NCBI RefSeq assembly: GCF_000218565.1
Contig: NC_015684.1
Coordinates: 3,531,749 to 3,595,748 of the forward strand
DNA: 64,000 nt
From: Afipia carboxidovorans OM5
Lineage (GTDB): Bacteria; Pseudomonadota; Alphaproteobacteria; Rhizobiales; Xanthobacteraceae
Direction: 5' to 3'
A program made the translations under genes and the position numbers. This document shows positions 10,868 to 19,540 of this stretch, in pieces. The notes beneath the pieces were generated by a model. It saw only the letters and a list, made by a program, of their open reading frames with translations, did not search any database and was not told the DNA's origin. Every line of letters starts with the position of its first letter. Positions within the stretch are counted from its first letter, which is position 1.

Positions 10868-11854
10868 ATGGCCAAGCGCACATCGAAACCTCAAGCTCAG
10901 CCCGACCCCGGCAGCATCGCGCTGCCTGCGACCGGCGATTTTCAGGCCGAGGTCGCACGCTGGCTTGCGCATTTGAAGAGCGAGCGGCGGCTGTCGCCCA
11001 AGACGCTGGAAGCCTATGAGCGTGATCTGCGCCAGTGCATCGGCTTTCTCGCGGAACATTGGGGCAAGCCGGTTTCGCTCGCTTCCTTTGCCGGGATTGA
11101 AGCCACCGACGTGCGCGCCTTCATGGCGTCGCGCCGCAGCCACGATGTCGCCGGCCGTTCGCTGATGCGTGCGCTCGCAGGGCTGCGCTCGTTCGGGCGC
11201 TTTCTGGAGCGCGAAGGCAAAGGCAAGGTCGGCGCACTGTCGGCGATCCGTGCGCCGAAGATTTCCAAGAGCCTGCCGAAGCCGCTCGCGGTGTCGGCTG
11301 CACGCCATCTCACCGAAGCCGAGATCCGCGCCGGCGAGGATCGTCCACCGTGGATCTGGGCGCGCGATGCCGCCGTGATGGCGCTGCTCTATGGCTCGGG
11401 CCTGCGCATTTCCGAAGCGCTCGGCCTTGCGAGGCGCGACATTCCCGAACCAGGACGCGGCGACGTCATCACTGTGACGGGTAAAGGCAACAAGACCCGG
11501 ATGGTGCCAGTGCTGCAGGCCGTGCTGGACGCCGTGCAGGATTACATCGCGCAGTGCCCCTATGAGCTTTCGCCGGACAAACCGGTGTTCGTCGGCGCGC
11601 GCGGCGGGCCGCTTTCCCCGCGCATTATTCAGTTGACCATGGAACGGCTCCGCGGCGCGCTCGGCCTGCCGGACAGCGCCACCCCGCACGCGCTGCGTCA
11701 CTCGTTTGCGACACATTTATTATCGCGCGGCGGCGACCTGCGTGCGATCCAGGAACTGCTCGGCCACGCCTCGCTCTCGACCACCCAGATCTATACCGGC
11801 ATCGACGCCGAACGGCTGATGGACGTCTACCAGAGCGCTCACCCCCGCGCCTGA
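10868..11854 (+). CDS. xerC: Tyrosine recombinase XerC
   Basis: A 328-residue site-specific recombinase that, with XerD, resolves chromosome dimers at dif. The N-terminal SAM-like core-binding domain (about 22-130) is followed by the catalytic domain with R180 (GSGLRISEAL), K206, H274-x-x-R277 (HALRHSFATH), H300 (LLGHASLSTT) and the nucleophile Y309 (QIYTG). All catalytic residues are present. The frame is open from 10787; the ATG at 10868 matches the family length. Chromosomal position and the lack of phage genes around it favour XerC over a phage integrase. Confidence 0.93.
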   Translation: MAKRTSKPQAQPDPGSIALPATGDFQAEVARWLAHLKSERRLSPKTLEAYERDLRQCIGFLAEHWGKPVSLASFAGIEATDVRAFMASRRSHDVAGRSLMRALAGLRSFGRFLEREGKGKVGALSAIRAPKISKSLPKPLAVSAARHLTEAEIRAGEDRPPWIWARDAAVMALLYGSGLRISEALGLARRDIPEPGRGDVITVTGKGNKTRMVPVLQAVLDAVQDYIAQCPYELSPDKPVFVGARGGPLSPRIIQLTMERLRGALGLPDSATPHALRHSFATHLLSRGGDLRAIQELLGHASLSTTQIYTGIDAERLMDVYQSAHPRA

Positions 11855-11985
11855 CGCCCGGCGATCACACCCGCGCGATATATCGTGCGCCCTGCGAAAA
11901 AAGCAGTTTCCAACACTGCGACGGCCTTGCGCCCGCCCCATCCGCCGTTCAATCGTGCGCGGCCAACCCAGCGGGAGAATCACCG

Positions 11986-12576
11986 ATGAGCGCCCACGAG
12001 AGCATGGAGCATGCCGAACATGCGGAGCACGCCTCCGGCTCCAACAAGAAGATCGCGCTTCTGATTGCCGTCATCGCCCTGTTCCTCGCCTTCTCGGAAA
12101 CGCTCGGGAAAAGCGCCCAGACCGAATCGATCAGCAAGAACGTCGAGGCCGCGAACCTCTGGGCGTTCTTTCAGGCAAAAAGCATCCGCCGCACCACGGT
12201 ACAGACCGCGATCGAGGAGATGAAAGTCGCGAGCGCGACCTCCCCGGACGAGGCGGTGAAAGCTGCCGCCGCCAAGCAGATCGACGTCTGGCAGAAGACC
12301 GCCGCGCGCTATCGCTCAGAGCCGGAAACCGGCGAGGGCTCCGAGCAACTTGCCGCCCGCGCCAAGCATGCCGAGCACGACCGCGATCTTGCCGCCGCGC
12401 GCTATCATCATTTCGAGCTCGCCTCGGCAGCATTCCAGATCGGCATCGTGCTGGCGTCGGCCACCATCATCACCGGCATGGTGGCGCTCGCCTGGGGCGC
12501 GGGGTTGCTCGCGGTGATCGGCCTTGTCTTCACCGGCATCGGCGTGTTCGCACCGCATGCCGTGCATTTGATATAA
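11986..12576 (+). CDS. DUF4337 domain membrane protein
   Basis: A 196-residue protein of unknown function. It has a His/Glu-rich N-terminus (SMEHAEHAEHASG), a first membrane helix at about 23-37, a long hydrophilic, Ala/Lys-rich middle segment and two membrane helices at about 148-190. This layout, and the NLWAFFQAKSIRRT segment after the first helix, match the DUF4337 family. A ribosome site (GCGGGAG) precedes the ATG. It stands alone after xerC, with a family B repeat downstream. No role can be inferred from the context. Confidence 0.8.
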   Translation: MSAHESMEHAEHAEHASGSNKKIALLIAVIALFLAFSETLGKSAQTESISKNVEAANLWAFFQAKSIRRTTVQTAIEEMKVASATSPDEAVKAAAAKQIDVWQKTAARYRSEPETGEGSEQLAARAKHAEHDRDLAAARYHHFELASAAFQIGIVLASATIITGMVALAWGAGLLAVIGLVFTGIGVFAPHAVHLI

Positions 12577-12590
12577 GAGCGTTCCCAATG

Positions 12591-12680
12591 CGTCATGGCC
12601 GGGCTTGACCCGGCCATCCACGCGCTTCGGCACAGTGGGAAGTAAGACGTGGATCACCGGGACAAGCCCGGTGATGACGA
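12591..12680. repeat. Intergenic repeat, family B
   Basis: It starts CGTCATGGCCGGGCTTGACC and ends ACAAGCCCGGTGATGACGA. It is about 85% identical by eye to the copy at 8411-8499, including the internal AAGACGTGGATCACCGGG segment. It sits between the convergent DUF4337 and lpdA genes. Confidence 0.82.
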
Positions 12681-12713
12681 CCAGTGCGTGTGAGGTCGCC
12701 CCTACGGCAACCG

Positions 12714-14117
12714 TCACATATGAATAGCGCGCTTGGCGACCGCCATCGCCGCTTCCTTCACGGCTTCCGAACGGGTCGGGTGCGCGTGGCAGGTGCGTGC
12801 GAGATCCTCCGCCGCACCGCCGAATTCCATCAGCACCGCGCATTCGTGAATCATCTCGCCCGCCTCGGCACCGATGATGTGCGCGCCGAGCACGCGGTCG
12901 GTCTTGGCATCGGCCAGAATCTTCACGAAACCATCGGTGGTCTGGTTGACCTTGGTGCGGCCGTTCGCGGTGAACGGAAATTTTCCGACGTTGTAGACAA
13001 CGCCGGCCTGCTTGAGTTCTTCCTCGGTCTTGCCGACCGACGCGACTTCCGGGAAGGTGTAGATCACGCTCGGGATCACGTCGTAATTGGTGTGACCCGC
13101 CTGGCCCACGAGCGTCTCCGCCACCGCAACGCCTTCATCCTCCGCCTTGTGCGCGAGCATCGGCCCAGCGATGACGTCGCCTATCGCGTAGATGCCCTTC
13201 ACATTGGTCGAAAGATGCGCATCGGTCTTGATACGACCGCGCTGATCGAGTTCGACGCCGGCCTCCTTCAGGCCAAGGCCATCGGTGTAAGGCACGCGAC
13301 CGGTCGCAACCAGCACGACATCGGCTTCCAGCGTCTCGCCGTTGCCACCTGCAACCGGCTCGACCTGCACCTTCAGCGTCTTGCCCGACGAATCGACGCC
13401 GGTGACCTTGCTGCCGAGCTTGAAGGCAAAGCCCTGCTTCTCGAGAATGCGCTGGAACGACTTCGCGATCTCGCCGTCCATGCCCGGAATGATGCGGTCG
13501 AGGAATTCGACCACGGTGACCTTGGCACCGAGACGCCGCCACACCGAGCCGAGTTCGAGGCCGATCACGCCCGCGCCGATCACCACGAGGTTTTCCGGCA
13601 CCTTGTCGAGCTTCAGCGCGCCGGTTGACGACACGATACGGGCCTCGTCGATCTCAACACCCTTGAGCTTCGCGACATCTGAGCCGGTGGCGATGACGAT
13701 ATTCTTGGTCTCCAGCGTCTCGGTCTTGCCGTCCGCGCCTTTCACTTCGACCTTGCCGGTGCCGATGATGCGGCCAAGCCCGGTGAAGGTCTCGATCTTG
13801 TTCTTCTTGAAGAGATAGCCAACGCCTTTGACGTTGCCGTCGACACCGTCGTCCTTGAACTTCATCAGCGCCGCGAGATCGAGCGTCGGTGTGCCAACAC
13901 CGACACCCATCTTCGGCAGCATGTGCGCTGCTTCCTCGAAGCGCTCGGACGCGTGCAGCAGCGCTTTCGAAGGAATGCAGCCGACATTGAGGCAGGTGCC
14001 GCCGAAGGTCGGGTTCTTCTCCACCACCGCCACCTTCATGCCGAGCTGCGCCGCGCGAATGGCGCAGACATAACCGCCCGGGCCGGTGCCGATAACGACG
14101 AGATCGTAAGAAGACAT
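12714..14117 (-). CDS. lpdA: Dihydrolipoyl dehydrogenase (E3)
   Basis: A 467-residue flavoprotein that reoxidises the dihydrolipoyl arm of 2-oxo acid dehydrogenase complexes with NAD+. The FAD site VVIGTGPGGYVCAI (7-20), the redox disulfide C42/C47 in GGTCLNVGCIPSK, the NAD site VVIGAGVIGLELGSVW and the C-terminal catalytic HAHPTRSE motif are intact. The frame extends upstream to 14177, but the family begins at MSSYDLVVIG (14117). It follows the SDR gene by 40 bp and lies in the same direction as sucA and sucB, so it is probably the dedicated E3 of the 2-oxoglutarate dehydrogenase complex. Confidence 0.97.
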   Translation of the reverse strand: MSSYDLVVIGTGPGGYVCAIRAAQLGMKVAVVEKNPTFGGTCLNVGCIPSKALLHASERFEEAAHMLPKMGVGVGTPTLDLAALMKFKDDGVDGNVKGVGYLFKKNKIETFTGLGRIIGTGKVEVKGADGKTETLETKNIVIATGSDVAKLKGVEIDEARIVSSTGALKLDKVPENLVVIGAGVIGLELGSVWRRLGAKVTVVEFLDRIIPGMDGEIAKSFQRILEKQGFAFKLGSKVTGVDSSGKTLKVQVEPVAGGNGETLEADVVLVATGRVPYTDGLGLKEAGVELDQRGRIKTDAHLSTNVKGIYAIGDVIAGPMLAHKAEDEGVAVAETLVGQAGHTNYDVIPSVIYTFPEVASVGKTEEELKQAGVVYNVGKFPFTANGRTKVNQTTDGFVKILADAKTDRVLGAHIIGAEAGEMIHECAVLMEFGGAAEDLARTCHAHPTRSEAVKEAAMAVAKRAIHM

Positions 14118-14157
14118 TGCTCTATCCTGTTCTAAATCGCTGTTGTCAGGGCGAACG

Positions 14158-14901
14158 TCAGCGCCCGCCCGACACATCCATCGTTGTTGCCGTCACATAA
14201 GAAGCATCTTCGGAGATGAGCCAGACAATGGCGTTGGCAATCTCCTCAGGCGTGCCGACACGCTGCATCGGCACGGTATTCGCCAGACGGCGGGCAAACT
14301 CGGCGTCGCCGCCGCTGGCATGAATTTCCGTATCAATCAGGCCCGGGCGGACTCCGACAACGCGCACGCCCTCGTTGCCAAGCTCCCGGCCAAGCCCCGT
14401 CGTCACGGCATCGATTGCAGCCTTGGAGGCGGCATAATCGATGTACTGCCCGGGCGCGCCGAGAACGGCAGCACGGGACGACAGATTGACGATCACCCCG
14501 CCCTTGCCGCCATGCTTCGTCGAAAGACGTTTCGTCGCCTCGCGTGCGCACAGCATGCTGCCGACAACATTGACAGTCATCATCCGGGAGAGCCGCGCAG
14601 CGGACATTCCATCAAGGCGCGCGGCCTGATCGACAATGCCGGCATTATTGATGAGCGCCCATAGGGAGCCGAATTGGTCGGCCTGCTTGAACAGATTGAG
14701 GATATCGGCTTCGGAGCCGACATCGCACTTCACCGCAATCGCCTTGCCGCCACCCGCTTCGATTTGCCCGACAACCTCGTCGGCCGCCGCCTTATTGCTC
14801 GCGTATCCGACCACGACGTCATGGCCACGCGCAGCCACCGCGAGCGCAACGGCACGACCGATGCCGCGACTTCCCCCCGTGACGATGACAACTCTGTTCA
14901 T
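14158..14901 (-). CDS. SDR family oxidoreductase between sucB and lpdA
   Basis: A 247-residue classical short-chain dehydrogenase/reductase. The NAD(P)-binding T8-GGSRGIG motif, NNAG at 85-88, N111, the catalytic serine in NLSSR (141/142) and Y156-xxx-K160 are all present, so the enzyme should be active. The closest textbook resemblance is to FabG-like or glucose-1-dehydrogenase-like SDRs, but the substrate cannot be told from sequence. AGAAGG lies 6 nt before the ATG. It sits between sucB (79 bp) and lpdA (40 bp) in the same direction and is very likely part of their transcript. Confidence 0.9.
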   Translation of the reverse strand: MNRVVIVTGGSRGIGRAVALAVAARGHDVVVGYASNKAAADEVVGQIEAGGGKAIAVKCDVGSEADILNLFKQADQFGSLWALINNAGIVDQAARLDGMSAARLSRMMTVNVVGSMLCAREATKRLSTKHGGKGGVIVNLSSRAAVLGAPGQYIDYAASKAAIDAVTTGLGRELGNEGVRVVGVRPGLIDTEIHASGGDAEFARRLANTVPMQRVGTPEEIANAIVWLISEDASYVTATTMDVSGGR

Positions 14902-14980
14902 CAGACCCTTCTCTCGAGGCGATGAAACGCCTGCGAAAAGGCGAGCCGCGACCAGCAAGGCCGCAGATCGGAAATCTTCG

Positions 14981-16222
14981 TTACAGGTCGAGCACGAGCC
15001 GCGCCGGGTCCTCGAGGTTCTCCTTGACGCGGACGAGGAAGGTCACCGCTTCCTTGCCGTCGATGACGCGGTGATCGTAGGACAGTGCGAGATACATCAT
15101 CGGCCGCACCTCGACCTTGCCGCCGATCGCGACCGGGCGCTCCTGAATCTTGTGCATGCCGAGAATGGCGGACTGCGGCGCGTTGAGGATCGGAGTCGAC
15201 ATCAGCGAGCCATAAATGCCGCCATTGGTCAGGGTGAAGGTGCCGCCCTGCATCTCGTCGATCTTGAGTTGACCGTCGCGCGCGCGCTTGCCCAGATCGG
15301 CAATGGTGGTTTCGATCTCGGCGATCGATTTGCGATCGCAATCGCGCACCACCGGCACCACGAGGCCCTTGTCGGTGCCGACGGCGACGCCGACATGATA
15401 ATAGTTCTTGTAGACGATATCGGTGCCGTCGATCTCGGCGTTCACTGCCGGAATTTCCTTCAGCGCCTGCACGCAAGCCTTCACGAAGAAGCCCATGAAG
15501 CCAAGCTTCGCGTGGTGCTTCTTCTCGAACATCTCCTTGTATTGGCCACGCAGGGCCATGACGTTCGACATGTCGACCTCGTTGAAGGTCGTCAGCATCG
15601 CGGCGGTGTTCTGCACGTCCTTGAGGCGGCGGGCGATGGTCTGGCGCAGTCGCGTCATCCGCACCCGCTCCTCGCGCGCGGCATCATCCGGCGGCGAAGG
15701 CGCGCGCACCTGCAGCGAGGCGGCAGGCTGGTTGATCGGCGTCGGGGAGGCCGCTGCCTTCTCGATTGCGGCTAGCATGTCGCCCTTGGTGACGCGGCCA
15801 TCCTTGCCGCTGCCGGCAACAGTCCCGGCATCGATGCCGCTCTCGGCTGACAGCTTGCGTACGGAGGGCGCCTGCGGCGCATCAGCCGGCGGCGATTTTT
15901 GTGAGGGAGCCGGAGCAGCGGCGGCCGCAGCCGCAGCAGGCTTCGCCGGCGCCGCCTCTGCGGGCTTCGCCGCGGCAGGCTTGGCCGCACCTTCGGTGAT
16001 CTGGCCGAGCAGCGCGCCAACGGCGACCGTCTCGCCATCCTTGACGACGATTTCGCCGAGCGTGCCGGCGGATGGCGAGGGCACCTCGATCGTCACCTTG
16101 TCCGTCTCCAGTTCGACGAGCGGCTCGTCGACGGCAACGGCGTCGCCGGTCTTCTTGAACCAGCGGCCAATGGTGGCCTCGGTGACGGACTCGCCGAGTG
16201 TCGGAACGCGGATTTCAGCCAT
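14981..16222 (-). CDS. sucB: 2-oxoglutarate dehydrogenase E2, dihydrolipoyl succinyltransferase
   Basis: A 413-residue E2 subunit. The lipoyl domain (1-78) carries the lipoylated lysine K42 in ELETDKVTIEV. An Ala/Pro-rich linker follows, then a peripheral subunit-binding domain (VRKLSAESGID through GRVTKGDML, about 125-165) and the acyltransferase core ending in the catalytic SYDHRVIDGKEAV. The RVRMTRLRQTIARRLK core start is typical of SucB rather than of pyruvate E2. It transfers succinyl from E1-bound ThDP to CoA. sucA lies 97 bp upstream. Confidence 0.96.
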   Translation of the reverse strand: MAEIRVPTLGESVTEATIGRWFKKTGDAVAVDEPLVELETDKVTIEVPSPSAGTLGEIVVKDGETVAVGALLGQITEGAAKPAAAKPAEAAPAKPAAAAAAAAPAPSQKSPPADAPQAPSVRKLSAESGIDAGTVAGSGKDGRVTKGDMLAAIEKAAASPTPINQPAASLQVRAPSPPDDAAREERVRMTRLRQTIARRLKDVQNTAAMLTTFNEVDMSNVMALRGQYKEMFEKKHHAKLGFMGFFVKACVQALKEIPAVNAEIDGTDIVYKNYYHVGVAVGTDKGLVVPVVRDCDRKSIAEIETTIADLGKRARDGQLKIDEMQGGTFTLTNGGIYGSLMSTPILNAPQSAILGMHKIQERPVAIGGKVEVRPMMYLALSYDHRVIDGKEAVTFLVRVKENLEDPARLVLDL

Positions 16223-16319
16223 GTCTTGCCCTTTTTGCGTCTTCGGCAGCGGGAGCCACCAACGCTTCTTCTAAAAATCATCAGCAGCGGCGCGTGGCGC
16301 GCCGCCGCTAAAAATCGTC

Positions 16320-19271
16320 TCAGCCGAGCGCCTCGTCGAGCAGCGCCTTCAACTGGGCGAGATGCTTCGACATCAGGCCCGTCGCGGTCGCAGCCGATGC
16401 GGCACGGCCCGCGTAACGCGGACGCTTGCCGGTGGCGCCGATCTGGTTGAGCACCCACTCGAGATACGGCTCGATGAAGTGCCACGCGCCCATGTTGCGC
16501 GGCTCCTCCTGGCACCAGACGAATTCGGCGCCCTTGAAGGGTTCGAGCACCTGCACCAGCGTCTTCAGCGGCACCGGATAGAGCTGCTCAATGCGCAGCA
16601 GATAGATGTCGTCGATGCCGCGCTTCTCGCGCTCCTCGTAGAGGTCGTAATAGACCTTGCCGGAGCAGAGGATGACGCGGCGGATCTTGGCGTTATCGAC
16701 CAGCTTGATCTCGCCGCCCGTCTCCGCGTCGTCGCGCAGGATGCGGTGGAACGACGTCTCCGGCCCGAACTCGTCGAGCTTCGAAACCGCGCGCTTATGG
16801 CGCAGCAGCGACTTCGGCGTCATCAGGATCAGCGGCTTGCGGAACTCGCGCTTGAGCTGGCGCCGCAGCACATGGAAATAGTTCGCCGGCGTCGTGAGGT
16901 TCGCAACCTGGATGTTGTCTTCCGCGCACATCTGCAGGAAGCGCTCCAGTCGCGCCGAAGAATGCTCCGGTCCTTGCCCCTCATAGCCATGCGGCAACAG
17001 GCAGACGAGGCCGGACATACGCAACCATTTGCGCTCGGCGGAGGAGATGAACTGGTCGAACACCACCTGCGCGCCGTTCGCGAAGTCGCCGAACTGCGCC
17101 TCCCACATCGTAAGCGCGTTCGGCTCGGCCAGCGAGTAGCCGTATTCGAACGCCAGCACGGCCTCTTCGGACAACAGCGAGTTGATGACCTCGTAATTGC
17201 CGACCTTGCCGCCGAGATGGTTGAACGGCGTATAGCGGCTCTCGTCCTCCTGATCGAACAGGACCGAATGGCGCTGGGAGAAGGTGCCGCGCTCCGAATC
17301 CTGACCAGAGAGACGCACGTTACGTCCGTCCTGCAGCAGTGTGCAGATCGCAAGCGCCTCGCCGGTCGCCCAGTCGATGCCCTCGCCGCTCTCGATCGCC
17401 TTGGCGCGATTGTCGAGGAAGCGCTGCACGGTGCGGTGCAGATGGAAACCATCGGGCGCGACAGTGATCTTCTTGCCGATCGCCTTCAGCTCTTCGAGCG
17501 GCACGCCGGTCATCACCCGGCCCGGTTCGACGCCCGCCTCGGACGATTTGAAGCCGGTCCACTTGCCGTCGAGCCAGTCGGCCTTGTTCGGCTTGTAGCT
17601 TGTGCCGGCTTCGAGCTCGGCATCGAGCCGCGCGCGCCAGTCGGCCTTCGCCTTTTCGACTTCGCCTTCGGTGACGACGCCATCGGCGATCAGCCGCTTG
17701 GAGTAGATATCGAGCGTCGAAGCATGCCCGCCGATCTTCTTGTACATCACCGGCTGGGTGAACGCAGGCTCGTCGCCCTCGTTGTGACCGTGGCGGCGAT
17801 AGCAGAACATGTCGATCACAACAGGCTTGTGGAAGCGCTGCCGGAATTCGATCGCAACCTTGGCGGCAAACACCACCGCCTCGGGATCGTCGCCGTTCAC
17901 ATGGAAGATTGGCGCATCGATCATCTTCGCCACATCGGAGGGATAGGGCGAGGAGCGCGAGTAACGCGGATAGGTGGTGAAACCAATCTGGTTGTTGACG
18001 ATGAAATGCACCGAACCGCCGGTGCGATAGCCCTTGAGATCGGACAGCGCGAAGCATTCCGCCACCACGCCCTGGCCTGCGAATGCCGCGTCGCCATGCA
18101 TCAAGAGTGGCAGCACCGAGATGCGGTCATCGGCCGGATCGCCGTTCTGGTCCTGCTTGGCGCGGGTTTTACCGAGCACCACCGGATCGACGATCTCGAG
18201 ATGCGAGGGGTTCGCCGTCAGCGACAGGTGCACCTGGTTGTTGTCGAACTCGCGGTCGGAAGAGGCACCGAGGTGATATTTGACGTCACCCGAGCCCTCG
18301 ACCTCGTCGGGGTTGGCGGAGCCGCCCTTGAATTCGTGGAACAACGCGCGGTGCGACTTGCCCATCACCTGGGTCAGCACGTTGAGACGGCCGCGATGCG
18401 GCATGCCGAACACGATCTCGCGCACGCCGAGATTGCCGCCACGCTTGATGATCTGCTCGAGCGCGGGGATCAGCGCTTCGCCGCCATCGAGGCCGAAGCG
18501 CTTGGTGCCAGTGAACTTGAGGTCGCAGAATTTCTCGAAGCCTTCCGCTTCGACAAGCTTCATCAGGATCGCGCGGCGACCCTCGCGGGTGAAGCTGATT
18601 TCCTTGTCCGGACCCTCGATGCGCTCCTGAATCCAGGCCTTCTGCTCCGGATTGGAGATGTGCATGAATTCGACGCCGAGCGTCTGGCAATAGGTACGCT
18701 CGCAGATCGCAACGATCTCACGCAGCGTGCCGTATTCAAGGCCGAGCACGTGATCGAGGAAGATCTTGCGATCGTAATCGTCGTCGGTGAAGCCATAGGA
18801 GCGCGGATCGAGCTCCTCATGGTCGATCTGCTCCTGAATACCGAGCGGATCGAGATTGGCGTGGAAGTGGCCGCGCATGCGGTAGGCACGGATCAGCATC
18901 AGCGCGCGCACCGAATCGCGCGTCGCCTGCATGATGTCGCGGGCGCTGACCGAAGGCGTCGCGGCCGCAGCACGCGCCGCGATCTTGTCGCCGACGACCT
19001 TTTCGATCTGCGCCCAGTTGCCGTCGAGCGCGGAGGTCAGCTCATCGGTCGGCGCAAGCGGCCAATGCGGCTTTTCCCACGACGGGCCGCGGGCGTTCTT
19101 GTCGACATCGGCTGGCGGGTCGTTCAGGCTTTGGAAAAATGCCTGCCATTCCGGGTCGACCGAGGACGGGTCCGCGTCGTAGCGGGAGTACATCTCGTCG
19201 ATGTAGGTGGCATTGGCGCCGTCAAGGAAGGAAGTAAGGGCGAAGTTGGCGTTCGCGTCCTGGCGGGACAT
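16320..19271 (-). CDS. sucA: 2-oxoglutarate dehydrogenase E1
   Basis: A 983-residue ThDP-dependent decarboxylase of the TCA cycle. The N-terminal SucB-interacting segment (YIDEMYSRYDADPSSVDPEW) is present. The ThDP and Mg site contains MHGDAAFAGQGVV, and the substrate-binding GMPHRGRLNVL and HLGASSDRE segments are clear. The C-terminal part includes the LPHGYEGQGPEHSSARLERF motif typical of this enzyme. Length is normal. The region immediately upstream lacks sucC and sucD: only about 200 bp, then the mdh terminator. Confidence 0.97.
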   Translation of the reverse strand: MSRQDANANFALTSFLDGANATYIDEMYSRYDADPSSVDPEWQAFFQSLNDPPADVDKNARGPSWEKPHWPLAPTDELTSALDGNWAQIEKVVGDKIAARAAAATPSVSARDIMQATRDSVRALMLIRAYRMRGHFHANLDPLGIQEQIDHEELDPRSYGFTDDDYDRKIFLDHVLGLEYGTLREIVAICERTYCQTLGVEFMHISNPEQKAWIQERIEGPDKEISFTREGRRAILMKLVEAEGFEKFCDLKFTGTKRFGLDGGEALIPALEQIIKRGGNLGVREIVFGMPHRGRLNVLTQVMGKSHRALFHEFKGGSANPDEVEGSGDVKYHLGASSDREFDNNQVHLSLTANPSHLEIVDPVVLGKTRAKQDQNGDPADDRISVLPLLMHGDAAFAGQGVVAECFALSDLKGYRTGGSVHFIVNNQIGFTTYPRYSRSSPYPSDVAKMIDAPIFHVNGDDPEAVVFAAKVAIEFRQRFHKPVVIDMFCYRRHGHNEGDEPAFTQPVMYKKIGGHASTLDIYSKRLIADGVVTEGEVEKAKADWRARLDAELEAGTSYKPNKADWLDGKWTGFKSSEAGVEPGRVMTGVPLEELKAIGKKITVAPDGFHLHRTVQRFLDNRAKAIESGEGIDWATGEALAICTLLQDGRNVRLSGQDSERGTFSQRHSVLFDQEDESRYTPFNHLGGKVGNYEVINSLLSEEAVLAFEYGYSLAEPNALTMWEAQFGDFANGAQVVFDQFISSAERKWLRMSGLVCLLPHGYEGQGPEHSSARLERFLQMCAEDNIQVANLTTPANYFHVLRRQLKREFRKPLILMTPKSLLRHKRAVSKLDEFGPETSFHRILRDDAETGGEIKLVDNAKIRRVILCSGKVYYDLYEEREKRGIDDIYLLRIEQLYPVPLKTLVQVLEPFKGAEFVWCQEEPRNMGAWHFIEPYLEWVLNQIGATGKRPRYAGRAASAATATGLMSKHLAQLKALLDEALG

Positions 19272-19471
19272 ATCGTGTCCTGATGGGCTGAGACGACGAC
19301 CAGAAAACTGAACCCGACATTCAGTTCTGCGTCGTCAATGTGATAACGCACTCTCTACCCTATTTAGGGCGAAAGTTCGCAGATAAAAGACACAAGCGAT
19401 GAATTAGCAATTCGCATTATCGCTGCAACGCTACTGGCGTTTAGAATACCAGAATTTGAATTCACCAATGA
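19272..19471. other. mdh-sucA spacer, AT-rich, no sucCD genes
   Basis: About 200 bp of relatively AT-rich DNA, for example GATGAATTAGCAATTCGCAT near 19398. It presumably carries the sucA promoter on the minus strand. No reading frame resembling succinyl-CoA synthetase, or a fragment of it, was seen here. Confidence 0.6.
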
Positions 19472-19499
19472 AAACGGCCGGTCTTTGGACCGGCCGTTC
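19472..19499 (-). terminator. Intrinsic terminator of mdh
   Basis: A GC-rich inverted repeat, AACGGCCGGT / ACCGGCCGTT, with a short loop. On the minus strand it is followed by TTTTCATT. It lies about 40 nt past the mdh stop codon, so mdh probably ends here and is not strongly co-transcribed with sucA. Confidence 0.85.
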
Positions 19500-19540
19500 G
19501 TTATCGAAAGCGCGACGTGACGTCGCATAATTTAGTGGAA

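Noticed and set aside
10730..11716. Upstream extension of the priA frame
   Set aside because: It lies opposite xerC, whose catalytic residues are intact, and the PriA family N-terminus is at 10729.
16362..19283. A 973-codon plus-strand frame opposite sucA, and similar long frames opposite atpD, atpA, zapE and acnA
   Set aside because: These are antisense shadows in GC-rich genes, with Arg/His/Asp-rich composition and no family motifs, while the opposite strand encodes well-known enzymes.
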